A stretch of 64,000 nt of DNA from JAGRAX01 sp041391365 (GTDB taxonomy: Bacteria > Bdellovibrionota_G > JALEGL01 > JAGRMV01): positions 186,001-250,000 of the forward strand of contig JAWKOC010000002.1 of NCBI GenBank assembly GCA_041391365.1, in the 5' to 3' direction. Positions 37,067-44,709 of the stretch are shown here, piece after piece (the stretch's first letter is position 1; the number at the start of each line of letters is the position of its first letter). The position numbers were made by a program, and so were the translations under genes. The notes under the pieces were generated by a model that saw only the letters and a program-made list of their open reading frames with translations, did not search any database and was not told the origin of the DNA.

Positions 37067-37635
37067 GTACTTTTAGAACAGTTATATATTTGCTTCGATC
37101 ACGCAATTTTCAAAAGTGTTTTTTAAATGGACGCTCTCTTCTCAATCATTTGATTAGAACTCATCAGCTTCTGCTCAAGCAAGGCTTCCCTAAGGAGGTC
37201 GCCTATGTAGGCCTTTTGCATAGTTTTTATGGTGAACTTAAAGGTTACAAAGCAGATGGTTTCAGACATGAGGAAAGATATTTACTAAAAACATTAGTCG
37301 GTGAAGATATCGAAAACTGGGTATACTTGTATCATAAATCTATAGAGGAAGGTAGATTGTTTGATCCATTTGAAATCAAAGAACAATGTATATTAGGTAG
37401 GTTGGAGAATAAGATTCATATGAGTAAGGAAACTTATTCGAATTTATTGAATGTGTCGTTTTTGGATATTATTGAACAAGTACAATTTTTGTCGGATCTG
37501 AAAAAAGAAACGAAGTATAGTGATTTTTTTCCTTATTTAAGGAGATATAGTGGACTGAGACATTTTTTGACAGAAAGCAATAGAGCTTTATTAAATTACT
37601 ACTTTTCATTTCAAAAGGAAAAACATGTTGGGTAG
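37063..37635 (+). CDS. DUF6817 (HD-like) protein
   Basis: 190 residues. LLNHLIRTHQLLLKQGFPKEV (His29, His34) then YVGLLHSFYGE (His53) and YLLKTLVGEDIENWVYLYH follow the DUF6817 pattern (HLxxTxxLL...AGLFHSxYG...IG). These proteins look like HD-fold metal-binding domains, some of whose relatives are diiron oxygenases. Activity is unknown. It is coupled to the HExxH gene upstream (ATGA overlap) and the MFS gene downstream (11-nt overlap), so it most likely acts on the same peptide or intermediate. Confidence 0.75.
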   Translation: MSTFRTVIYLLRSRNFQKCFLNGRSLLNHLIRTHQLLLKQGFPKEVAYVGLLHSFYGELKGYKADGFRHEERYLLKTLVGEDIENWVYLYHKSIEEGRLFDPFEIKEQCILGRLENKIHMSKETYSNLLNVSFLDIIEQVQFLSDLKKETKYSDFFPYLRRYSGLRHFLTESNRALLNYYFSFQKEKHVG

Positions 37636-38866
37636 TCGGTTTTGGTTTCTTAGGATTTCAGAGTCCATCAGTATCTTGTCAACCAAGATTTCCATTATGG
37701 TTGCTACGTGGTGCCTTATAGATATGCAAAATAAAGCATTTGTAGCAGCGATGGCCTTGGGTGGATACTATGCTTTTCTTATTCTCAATGGATTTGCTTT
37801 TTCCCATTATCTTGATCAAAAGGATAAAAAATTGTTTATTTTAGGAAGCCTACTTGCCAGCATTTTTGCATCCGTAGGCATATTTTATTGTGTATACGAA
37901 GGCGCATTCAAAAGTTTTTTCGTTTTGTGTCTTTATTTTTTGTCTATTGCTTCGGCGATCTATGGACCCATTGTCAATGCTTTGATCCCCTCATTGATGC
38001 CTAGTTCTAAAGTAGAGATTGCTTATGCATATTCTTTTTCAATGCAATCTGCATGTAACATTTTAGGCATCTTTTCAGGTGCTTTCTTGATCGATTTTTT
38101 TGGGGTACGAGCAGCTCAGTGGGTATCTGTCTCTTTGTTTTTCGTAGGCCTTTTCCTTGTATTATGGGTGGATTTGTCTTTAGAAGATCAAAGAGAGTTG
38201 AAAAATCAATTTGCAATGCCTTACAAAGAAAAAATTAGCCTGTTTGTAAAAGCTCGATTTGAACTATGGTGGAGTGTGCTTTCTTTTTTTGCCAACTTCT
38301 TTTTCATCCCATTGGTGATGTTTGTCATTCCAGTTTACGTAAGCAAGGAATTGAATGAAGGAAGTCGTTGGGTAGCCATATTTGAATCAAGCATTTCAGT
38401 TGGAATGTTACTTATGGCCACTTTTTTTTATAAAAAAATACGAAAATTCGTAAAAAATAAAATGATGATTTTGATTGCATCTTTCGCAATGGTTTCCGTT
38501 TCTTTGATAGGGATGAGTTTTTTCTATAGCAAGCTAGTGTGGGTGGTTTCTTTGTTGCTACTTGGCGCGGCTGTCATAGCAAACAATACAACGGTAGAGT
38601 CTATAAGATCTGTGTGCATACCAACTCAACACAGAGGTTTCTTTCAAACTATTCATGGGGTAATCATTAAAATGGCAATTCCTGCTGGAATGTTGTTTGT
38701 CGGTCAAATGGAAAAACATTTGAATGTGACTTCGGTTTTATGGTTATCTGCCGCGGCTTTTGCCTTTCTGTCTTTTGTTTTGCCAAAAATCCCTGATATT
38801 GTTTTTCTCATGAATACACCCATTGAAAAACTTACAGGAATTTATCGACGCTTGTATGGGAATTGA
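37625..38866 (+). CDS. MFS transporter, probable peptide-product exporter
   Basis: 413 residues, roughly twelve hydrophobic helices, MFS-like from the overall pattern (YFLSIASAIYGPIVNALIPS; SMQSACNILGIFSGAFLIDF; LLLGAAVIANNTTVESI). ATG 37625 has AAAGGAAAAAC upstream and lies inside the end of the previous gene, so all three genes are translated together. Export of the mature peptide, or self-protection, is inferred from the operon. Confidence 0.85.
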   Translation: MLGSRFWFLRISESISILSTKISIMVATWCLIDMQNKAFVAAMALGGYYAFLILNGFAFSHYLDQKDKKLFILGSLLASIFASVGIFYCVYEGAFKSFFVLCLYFLSIASAIYGPIVNALIPSLMPSSKVEIAYAYSFSMQSACNILGIFSGAFLIDFFGVRAAQWVSVSLFFVGLFLVLWVDLSLEDQRELKNQFAMPYKEKISLFVKARFELWWSVLSFFANFFFIPLVMFVIPVYVSKELNEGSRWVAIFESSISVGMLLMATFFYKKIRKFVKNKMMILIASFAMVSVSLIGMSFFYSKLVWVVSLLLLGAAVIANNTTVESIRSVCIPTQHRGFFQTIHGVIIKMAIPAGMLFVGQMEKHLNVTSVLWLSAAAFAFLSFVLPKIPDIVFLMNTPIEKLTGIYRRLYGN

Positions 38867-38972
38867 AACGTGAACAAGGCAGGTCATAGATATTTATTTG
38901 TATTGATTGTAAAAAAATATGTGGAAATTTAAGCAGTGATATGAAAACTTTTGGAAAGTGTCTGAGGTAAAT

Positions 38973-39050
38973 ATGCAAGAGCAAAAGCCCCTGATCATCC
39001 AAGAAAATTCCGACAGCTGTCCCTGGCTTTGGTTTTTTTTAAAGAATTGA
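38973..39050 (+). CDS. 25-residue peptide, possible second precursor
   Basis: Starts MQEQKPLIIQENS, with one cysteine at 16, then a Trp/Phe-rich end (CPWLWFFLKN). GAGG lies six nt before the ATG. Its KPLII-to-Cys layout resembles KLLIL-to-Cys of the peptide at 35819-35902. It lies 106 nt after the exporter and has no promoter of its own that I can see. The last bases overlap the arsC 3' end on the other strand. It may be chance; included because of context. Confidence 0.4.
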   Translation: MQEQKPLIIQENSDSCPWLWFFLKN

Positions 39051-39380
39051 CAAGATGTTTTCTGGGGGGCGACCGATTGCGGCCTTTTTGCCGATGACGA
39101 CAATCGGGCGTTCGATGAGAATGGGATGCTCTGTCATGGCTTTGAGGACTTTTGCGGGCTTGGTACCATCTAGATTTAGTTCTTTAAGAATGGATTCGTT
39201 TTTTCGGACCAAATCCCAGGGCGATATTCCCAGCATGTCTACAATGGCGGAGAGCTCTTTCTGAGTTGGAGGCGTTTTCAAATATTCGACCACTTCGACA
39301 TCCATGTTTTTTTCCTCCAGCAGCGCGAGCGTTTGTCGGCTTTTGGAACAGCGGGGATTGTGAAAAATTTTGGCTTTCAT
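39039..39380 (-). CDS. arsC: ArsC-family arsenate reductase (glutaredoxin type)
   Basis: 113 residues. Catalytic Cys11 in HNPRCSKSRQTLALL, then EYLKTPPTQKEL, and the family-typical end RPIVVIGKKAAIGRPPENIL. Reduces arsenate using glutathione/glutaredoxin, although several relatives have other thiol roles (Spx/YffB). ATG 39380 is preferred to the in-frame 39434. No other ars gene is near. The 3' end is duplicated at 34179-34290 because a cassette sits directly behind it, so this end may have been supplied by the cassette. Confidence 0.88.
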   Translation of the reverse strand: MKAKIFHNPRCSKSRQTLALLEEKNMDVEVVEYLKTPPTQKELSAIVDMLGISPWDLVRKNESILKELNLDGTKPAKVLKAMTEHPILIERPIVVIGKKAAIGRPPENILSIL

Positions 39381-39489
39381 GATCTTTCGATAATGCTTTG
39401 TGTGTGGGCTGTCAACCTGATTCCCTCCATGCATTCTTTATGAAAAATAAACTTGTCGTTTGGAGTAGATTTTGTTTGATTGGAATCTC

Positions 39490-40506
39490 ATGATCAGGGG
39501 GTTAATCATTGCAAATGTGGTGTTCTGGTTGGGGAGTTTGTTTCCGGCGCAGGCCTGCGATGTTCAGTGGGAGTTGCAATCTCAATGGGAATCTTCATAT
39601 CCAGTTCTTTCCATGGCTTCGTACGAATGGGATGAACAATCCTATCTGATGGTTGCACGGAAAAAAGATGCACAGATGGTGGTCATGGACATTTATCCAG
39701 TGACTATTTCTGAGAGCAACGACCTTGAATCTAGACAATTTGAGTTTTTTTATTTGGGAGAAGAGATCAGTGGAATGAGTTTTGATCCTCATTCTCAGAA
39801 GCTGTTGATTGCCAATGCAAAAAAAGGCTGGCTCAGCCAGGTGGATATGCTCAGCTATGAATCCGAAGGGGTTGTGAATGTTGAACACATTCAATTGGGA
39901 TTCTCTTTGAGTTCAAGTTTCGGTATCGCTCACAAAACAGCAGACAAATCCAGTGTGTTTACGACCAGTCAAAAATTTGGGGCCAAGATTTTTGGAGAAT
40001 TTGATTTGGAAACACGAAATTTTCACAGTAGCTATTTTTATGAAGCTTTTGAAAAGCCAACCCGAGGATTGGAATATGTATTTTTCAACGATCGCTATTA
40101 TCTCTTTGATGTTCAAGACAACCAGGATCCAAAAAACATTTTCATGTTTGACATCGAAGAAAAAAATGGTGAAAAAAAGAAGACACTCGTAGGGAGCTTT
40201 TCTTCACCAGAAAAAACATCGATCAAAGACATTGCTTGGGTGCGTGGTAGTTCCACCGTGTTTGGGATTTCACAGTCTTCATCCAATCCAAATGTGTACA
40301 AAGGAACCTTTGAGCATTGTTTTCAAATCAAAGTGTATGATTCAAGAGGGGTGCAGATCAGAAACTTCAACAATTTAACCTCGGATCTTACGTACCTTGC
40401 CGCAGTCAAAAATCTGAAAAAAGTTCTTTCAGATGGGATCTATGTGATGCAAGAAAGTGGGTTTGGGTTCGACCAACAGGTTGAAAAGCTGCTTGTACTG
40501 CATTGA
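39490..40506 (+). CDS. Secreted hypothetical protein (possible beta-propeller)
   Basis: 338 residues starting MIRGLIIANVVFWLGSLFPA, a signal peptide cleaved near AQA|C. The mature part is rich in Trp/Tyr/Phe and repeats strand-like blocks (SYLMVARKKDAQMVVMDIYP; ISGMSFDPHSQKLLIANAKK), reminiscent of WD/NHL-type propellers, without a clear family match. ATG 39490 with GGA upstream is chosen over TTG 39472. Confidence 0.55.
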   Translation: MIRGLIIANVVFWLGSLFPAQACDVQWELQSQWESSYPVLSMASYEWDEQSYLMVARKKDAQMVVMDIYPVTISESNDLESRQFEFFYLGEEISGMSFDPHSQKLLIANAKKGWLSQVDMLSYESEGVVNVEHIQLGFSLSSSFGIAHKTADKSSVFTTSQKFGAKIFGEFDLETRNFHSSYFYEAFEKPTRGLEYVFFNDRYYLFDVQDNQDPKNIFMFDIEEKNGEKKKTLVGSFSSPEKTSIKDIAWVRGSSTVFGISQSSSNPNVYKGTFEHCFQIKVYDSRGVQIRNFNNLTSDLTYLAAVKNLKKVLSDGIYVMQESGFGFDQQVEKLLVLH

Positions 40507-40512
40507 TCATCG

Positions 40513-40881
40513 TCACTCTATGGAATCGCCCAGGGAGGATTTTTTGCTCCGATCTAGATCTTCCATGATCAGAGCTACGTTTTTTTCATTGCATTTCCAT
40601 CGGACATCAACATAGTCCCCCAAAACAGGAATCATTCCAACAAGGGTGTCAATCAGAACGTTGATCAGCATTTTTCTCAAGGTCTTTCGAGAGACCCCCA
40701 ACCTTCCAGCTCGAACAACAATATAAAGAGAAGCCAAGCAAGTCAGAACATCTCCCCCCACAGGAATCAACCCCAACAGGCCATCCCATCCGATTCGAAT
40801 GGAGGTTCCCGGGATTCGATACTGCCCATCGAGCCACCGCGCCAATTGCTGCAAATGTTTTATGGACGAAGGATCCACCAT
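40513..40881 (-). CDS. DUF4112 membrane protein
   Basis: 122 residues. LARWLDGQYRIPGTSIRIGW followed by GLLGLIPVGGDVLTCLASLY and a second GMIPVLGDYVDVRWKCNEKN match DUF4112, small inner-membrane proteins with two helices and two GD motifs. Function unknown. It stands alone between opposing genes. Confidence 0.85.
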   Translation of the reverse strand: MVDPSSIKHLQQLARWLDGQYRIPGTSIRIGWDGLLGLIPVGGDVLTCLASLYIVVRAGRLGVSRKTLRKMLINVLIDTLVGMIPVLGDYVDVRWKCNEKNVALIMEDLDRSKKSSLGDSIE

Positions 40882-40977
40882 CTTTATAGAGTGTAGATCA
40901 TTTTGATCGGAACTTCATCAAGTTTACCGCGTAAGACAAATGGAGATGACGGATAGGGGTCAGTGAACGCCGATGGA

Positions 40978-43368
40978 TCAAAAGCCGAAGAGGATTTCGG
41001 CTGAGAAGGGTGTGAGCGTGATGGAGCTGCCCACGGATTGGGCGTCGAGGTCTTCGTAGGTTTGGCTCAGGTCGATGGTTTGGTTTTGAGAGGTGCGGTT
41101 GATCAAGAGTTTGAGTTCGCTGGCAGTGGCTTGTTCGCTGACGTAACTTTTTCCTGAGTGGAGATTCTGGGCCCCTGATTCTCCCACTCGACCTACGGTC
41201 CATTGTGAGAAGGTATAGTTGGTTTGAGAGGGGTTGTTTTGGTCTTTGGCAACAATGTTGCTGTACGGTGAAATGTATGTGTTTCCGCTAAAATTTCCTG
41301 GATCCCATGGATACGAACCTTGGTTGACCAGATACATTGCATAGGCATTGGGTCCTGAAGAAATGAAGACGTTGTTTCGAATGGTGTGGTTGGATGGAAT
41401 GCTATCGTTGCCTTTGGAGATTTGGATCAATCTTGTATCTGCATACATGATGTTTTCTTCAACGGTGTTGCCTGTTGTACCAAAATTGAGGAGAACGCAA
41501 TTCCATACACAACCTTTCATGATGTTGCCTTTGACTACAGTGTTGTCTGAACCGTTGTCGAGATAGATGTTGTTGGTGAGCAGTTTGATGGAAGAATAAG
41601 GTGTTCCGATGTTGTATCCGATGGTGTTGTTTCCTTCTGTGTTTTCTACAATGTTGTATTGAATCGTGTTGTTTTCGGTGGGATAGGTTGCAGAGCCTGC
41701 TTCGAAGGTATAGATGAGTCCGCCATCTCCGAGTTGTTTGAGTCCATCATACACATAGTTGTATTCGATCAAGTGATTTCGACCATCGATTCGAATTCCA
41801 TTGTATCCTGTATCATGCACACGATTGTGATGGATGTAATTGTTTTGGACGGACTTCCATGTCATGCCGGATCCAAATTGGTTGTTGGAGGCTTGTCCTC
41901 CACCTTCGACTCCAGTGGCTTCACCCCATTGTTTTTCTGCAATGTTGTGAACGTGATTGTATGCAGCTTCCGAGTTGCTGGATTGATAACCATACAGTCC
42001 AACTCCAGAAATGTGATGGATATGATTGTTTTTTACTTCGAGATTGGAGATGGTTCCATCGACGAAAATGCCGGAGTTGTAATTGTGGCTGATGTTTGAG
42101 TATTGAATGCGAACATTGCTGCCCGTGACAAAGATGGCATCTTTGTGGAAATATCGAAGATCAAGATCGGAGATTTCATAGTTGTTTCCATTGATCACCA
42201 AACCGTAATTGTGCTGAGGGATGCGAAAGTCACTGTTTGGAAGTTGGCCGTTGGTTTTGTAGTAAAGTCTTGAAGTGTTGACGTCGTACCACCATTCCCC
42301 AGCCTCATCGACAAAAGATGAATCGTTGGTGATGTAGAATCCGTTTCCTGCTTTTCCACTATTTGGGTTGTTGACTTCGTTCCAAGATACCGTTCCACTG
42401 GTTCCGTTGTGGGCCGTGATGGTTTGCCTTTCAGCATTCCAATGTTCCCCTCGGTGAAGACAAAATTTTCCAACAAAATTTTTGCCTTTGAGAAAGTCTG
42501 CAGTGATCGACGTTGCGGTTCCCGATTGAATCTCGATCAGCGCGCTTTTGGCGGGGTAGGTCAATTCTTGGTCCACAAAGAGTGCGCCGGGTTCTGGAAC
42601 CGATACCGTCGCATAGAACATGTTTCCACCTGAGGCTGTCCATGTTTTGCTGGTTCGAATGTTTTCTGATCCAATGATTTGGGGAAGATCACCACTTTCG
42701 TAAGCTCCCAGGCGAACACGGTTGCTGCTGTTGGTGTTGTTGATGGAGGGAAGAGTCAAGGTTCCTTTCCATACATCTCCTCGTTTGAAAAGAATGTTGG
42801 TTGGACCCACAGCGTTGTTGAGAATGGTTTGAACTTTGCTCAGACTTCCAATGGGAGATGCTTCGGTTCCGGGATTGGAGTCGCTTCCATCGTTGGATAC
42901 ATAATAAGTATTTCCAGAATAATCTTGGGAGGAAAAGACTTCTCCTGAAAATTCAAATCGTTTGCTTTCGCTCCAATCGCCAGGTTGGCCGCCCTCGATG
43001 CCACGAGCTTGAATTACATAGTTCTGTCCTTGTTCCAAATTGATCAAGGTGATCGAGGACTCGGATTGGTTGGCAAGTTCGGTCCACATGGTTTCGCCTT
43101 CGGGTCGAAAACGAAACGTAAATTGCGTTCCGCTCAGACTTTCCGGCCATTCAATGGTAGCAGAAAAAGGTCCACTGGAGGTGATGAGCTCGGCGCTGAT
43201 GGGGATCAGTCCATCTTGACTTGGATCGGCGGAGTTTCCAGATCCACTCAAATCTGCATTGATTTTGCTCTGAAACAGGCAGGCTTGAGAAAACATACTG
43301 GCTGCTGCCAAAAGCGCAAACGCGAAGGTGGAATGAGAATGTTTTGAGGCGCCCATCATGTTACCCAT
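40978..43368 (-). CDS. Exported right-handed parallel beta-helix protein with N-terminal Fn3-like domain
   Basis: Up to 796 residues. Signal peptide (STFAFALLAAASMFSQAC), a fibronectin-III-like domain (SATIEWPESLSGTQFTFRFR), then the beta-helix opener YYVSNDGSDSNPGTEASPIG. Many Asn/His/Gly coil repeats follow (NNHIHHISGVGLYGYQSSNS; NRVHDTGYNGIRIDGRNH). Such proteins bind or cleave polysaccharides; catalytic residues are not evident. Cys after SQA could be lipid-modified, but the box is not canonical. Start among three close ATGs is uncertain. Confidence 0.8.
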   Translation of the reverse strand: MGNMMGASKHSHSTFAFALLAAASMFSQACLFQSKINADLSGSGNSADPSQDGLIPISAELITSSGPFSATIEWPESLSGTQFTFRFRPEGETMWTELANQSESSITLINLEQGQNYVIQARGIEGGQPGDWSESKRFEFSGEVFSSQDYSGNTYYVSNDGSDSNPGTEASPIGSLSKVQTILNNAVGPTNILFKRGDVWKGTLTLPSINNTNSSNRVRLGAYESGDLPQIIGSENIRTSKTWTASGGNMFYATVSVPEPGALFVDQELTYPAKSALIEIQSGTATSITADFLKGKNFVGKFCLHRGEHWNAERQTITAHNGTSGTVSWNEVNNPNSGKAGNGFYITNDSSFVDEAGEWWYDVNTSRLYYKTNGQLPNSDFRIPQHNYGLVINGNNYEISDLDLRYFHKDAIFVTGSNVRIQYSNISHNYNSGIFVDGTISNLEVKNNHIHHISGVGLYGYQSSNSEAAYNHVHNIAEKQWGEATGVEGGGQASNNQFGSGMTWKSVQNNYIHHNRVHDTGYNGIRIDGRNHLIEYNYVYDGLKQLGDGGLIYTFEAGSATYPTENNTIQYNIVENTEGNNTIGYNIGTPYSSIKLLTNNIYLDNGSDNTVVKGNIMKGCVWNCVLLNFGTTGNTVEENIMYADTRLIQISKGNDSIPSNHTIRNNVFISSGPNAYAMYLVNQGSYPWDPGNFSGNTYISPYSNIVAKDQNNPSQTNYTFSQWTVGRVGESGAQNLHSGKSYVSEQATASELKLLINRTSQNQTIDLSQTYEDLDAQSVGSSITLTPFSAEILFGF

Positions 43369-43489
43369 ATGGGTAGCAATTTCCACACCAACTATATTTT
43401 ATGTGTTATCAATAAGTTATATTGGTTTTTTTTCAGCACAGTAACTTTTGTTCTGGTTCAAGTGGCTATTTTTTGCACAGTCTTGCTTT

Positions 43490-44524
43490 TCAAAATCCCG
43501 CTGAAAACATGTCTGTGTTTCGTTGTTCGATCAGGGCTTTCTGTTTGAGCAAATCTTGGAGCTGGATTTCCCAGTAGTTGGGCTCAGAAAACTGAGGAAA
43601 GGCTCGTTGGAACGCGGGATCTTGCCAACGTTTGGAAATCCACGCTGAAAAATGGATGAAACGCAGGGCTCGAAGTGGCTCAATCAACGCCAGCTCTCGA
43701 TGATCAAAATCTCGCATGGTTTGGTAGGCTTCGATCATGATGGATCGATCTTGCACTGATTCGATGTCCGTTCCGGGGACCACAAGCCACAGATCTTGGA
43801 TGGCGGGGCCAATGAGCATGTCATCGAAATCGATGAAATACATGCCTTGATCAGGTCGATGCAAAATGTTCCCCCAGTGACAATCTCCATGAATCCGGTG
43901 AGTGGTTAGGTCCTCGAAAAGAGGCTGACTCAGCTCACAGATTTCCTCAACCACGCGCATATAGCTGGCCTCTACATGCGGGGCAATGACTCGGTTTTCC
44001 GCAAGAGTCTTGGCATTGTTTCTTCCAAAACTTGTGGGTGTGATGGCGAGCCTATGGGGAGCTGGCTTGCTCGCTCCTACATTGTGCATGCGGGCGAGCA
44101 AGCGGCCCAGGTTTTCTAGATTTTCAGAGCTAAGGTCTTGCGGAGCACGGCCCCCCTGCCTTGGAAACACGCAAAAATAAAGGTTCTGATCCTTCATCTG
44201 AAACAACGATTGGCCATCAAAAATTTTTGGCGCAATGGCAGGAATTTCTTCTCGGTTCAAATCGAAGATGAATTCGTGTTCTTCCAAAATTTGTTCCTTG
44301 TTCCAGCGACCCGGCCGATAAAATTTGGCGATGAGAAAATGATCGGAAGGGTGAGGGGAATCAGATTCGATTTCTATCTCAAACACGCGGTTTTCCATAC
44401 TGTTCAAGGCCATGCATCTTCCCGTGCAGGTTAGCCCCAAGGTTTCCACAGCCTGGAGAATGGTCTCGGGATGCAACTGATAGAAAAATTGTGTTTCTTG
44501 GTCACCCCAGATGGATTGATTCAT
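43490..44524 (-). CDS. srkA: Stress response kinase A (SrkA/YihE)
   Basis: 344 residues of the aminoglycoside-phosphotransferase-like kinase fold. MENRVFEIEIE, KFYRPGRWNKEQILEEHEFI, catalytic HGDCHWGNIL and metal-binding YFIDFDDMLIGPAIQDLW are the SrkA signatures. In E. coli this Ser/Thr kinase protects against MazF-type and other stress-induced death. ATG 44524 begins the family-like N-terminus, 72 nt inside a longer open frame. Divergent from the pyrophosphatase gene. Confidence 0.9.
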   Translation of the reverse strand: MNQSIWGDQETQFFYQLHPETILQAVETLGLTCTGRCMALNSMENRVFEIEIESDSPHPSDHFLIAKFYRPGRWNKEQILEEHEFIFDLNREEIPAIAPKIFDGQSLFQMKDQNLYFCVFPRQGGRAPQDLSSENLENLGRLLARMHNVGASKPAPHRLAITPTSFGRNNAKTLAENRVIAPHVEASYMRVVEEICELSQPLFEDLTTHRIHGDCHWGNILHRPDQGMYFIDFDDMLIGPAIQDLWLVVPGTDIESVQDRSIMIEAYQTMRDFDHRELALIEPLRALRFIHFSAWISKRWQDPAFQRAFPQFSEPNYWEIQLQDLLKQKALIEQRNTDMFSAGF

Positions 44525-44709
44525 GGGCTTGGTTGTAGCCTGCTCGCAGGGGTCGAGCAAGCTATTGCATGCAAGATTTTTGGTGGGATGGTGCACGAGC
44601 CGTTTTGCCTGTTCGAGGGCTTAAATGCTTTACAAAGCCCCAGGGCCTAGGTATAGCCCCCCTAGCGATTTTCCACCCTTTGCGTGGTGGTCAACAAAGG
44701 ATCAATTTC

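Larger units (their letters stand above)
34213..39104. mobile_element. AT-rich cassette inserted in the 3' end of arsC, flanked by direct repeats
   Basis: 34213-34253 and 39064-39104 are identical over 41 bp in the same orientation. Both lie in arsC 3'-end sequence, with weaker similarity on either side. Everything between them (4.8 kb) is clearly more AT-rich than the flanks. The cassette carries two short peptides, an M3-type peptidase, an HExxH protein, a DUF6817 protein and an MFS exporter. Target-end duplication with regeneration of the gene end is typical of site-specific integration. No integrase is present, so it was mobilised in trans or has lost it. Confidence 0.7.
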
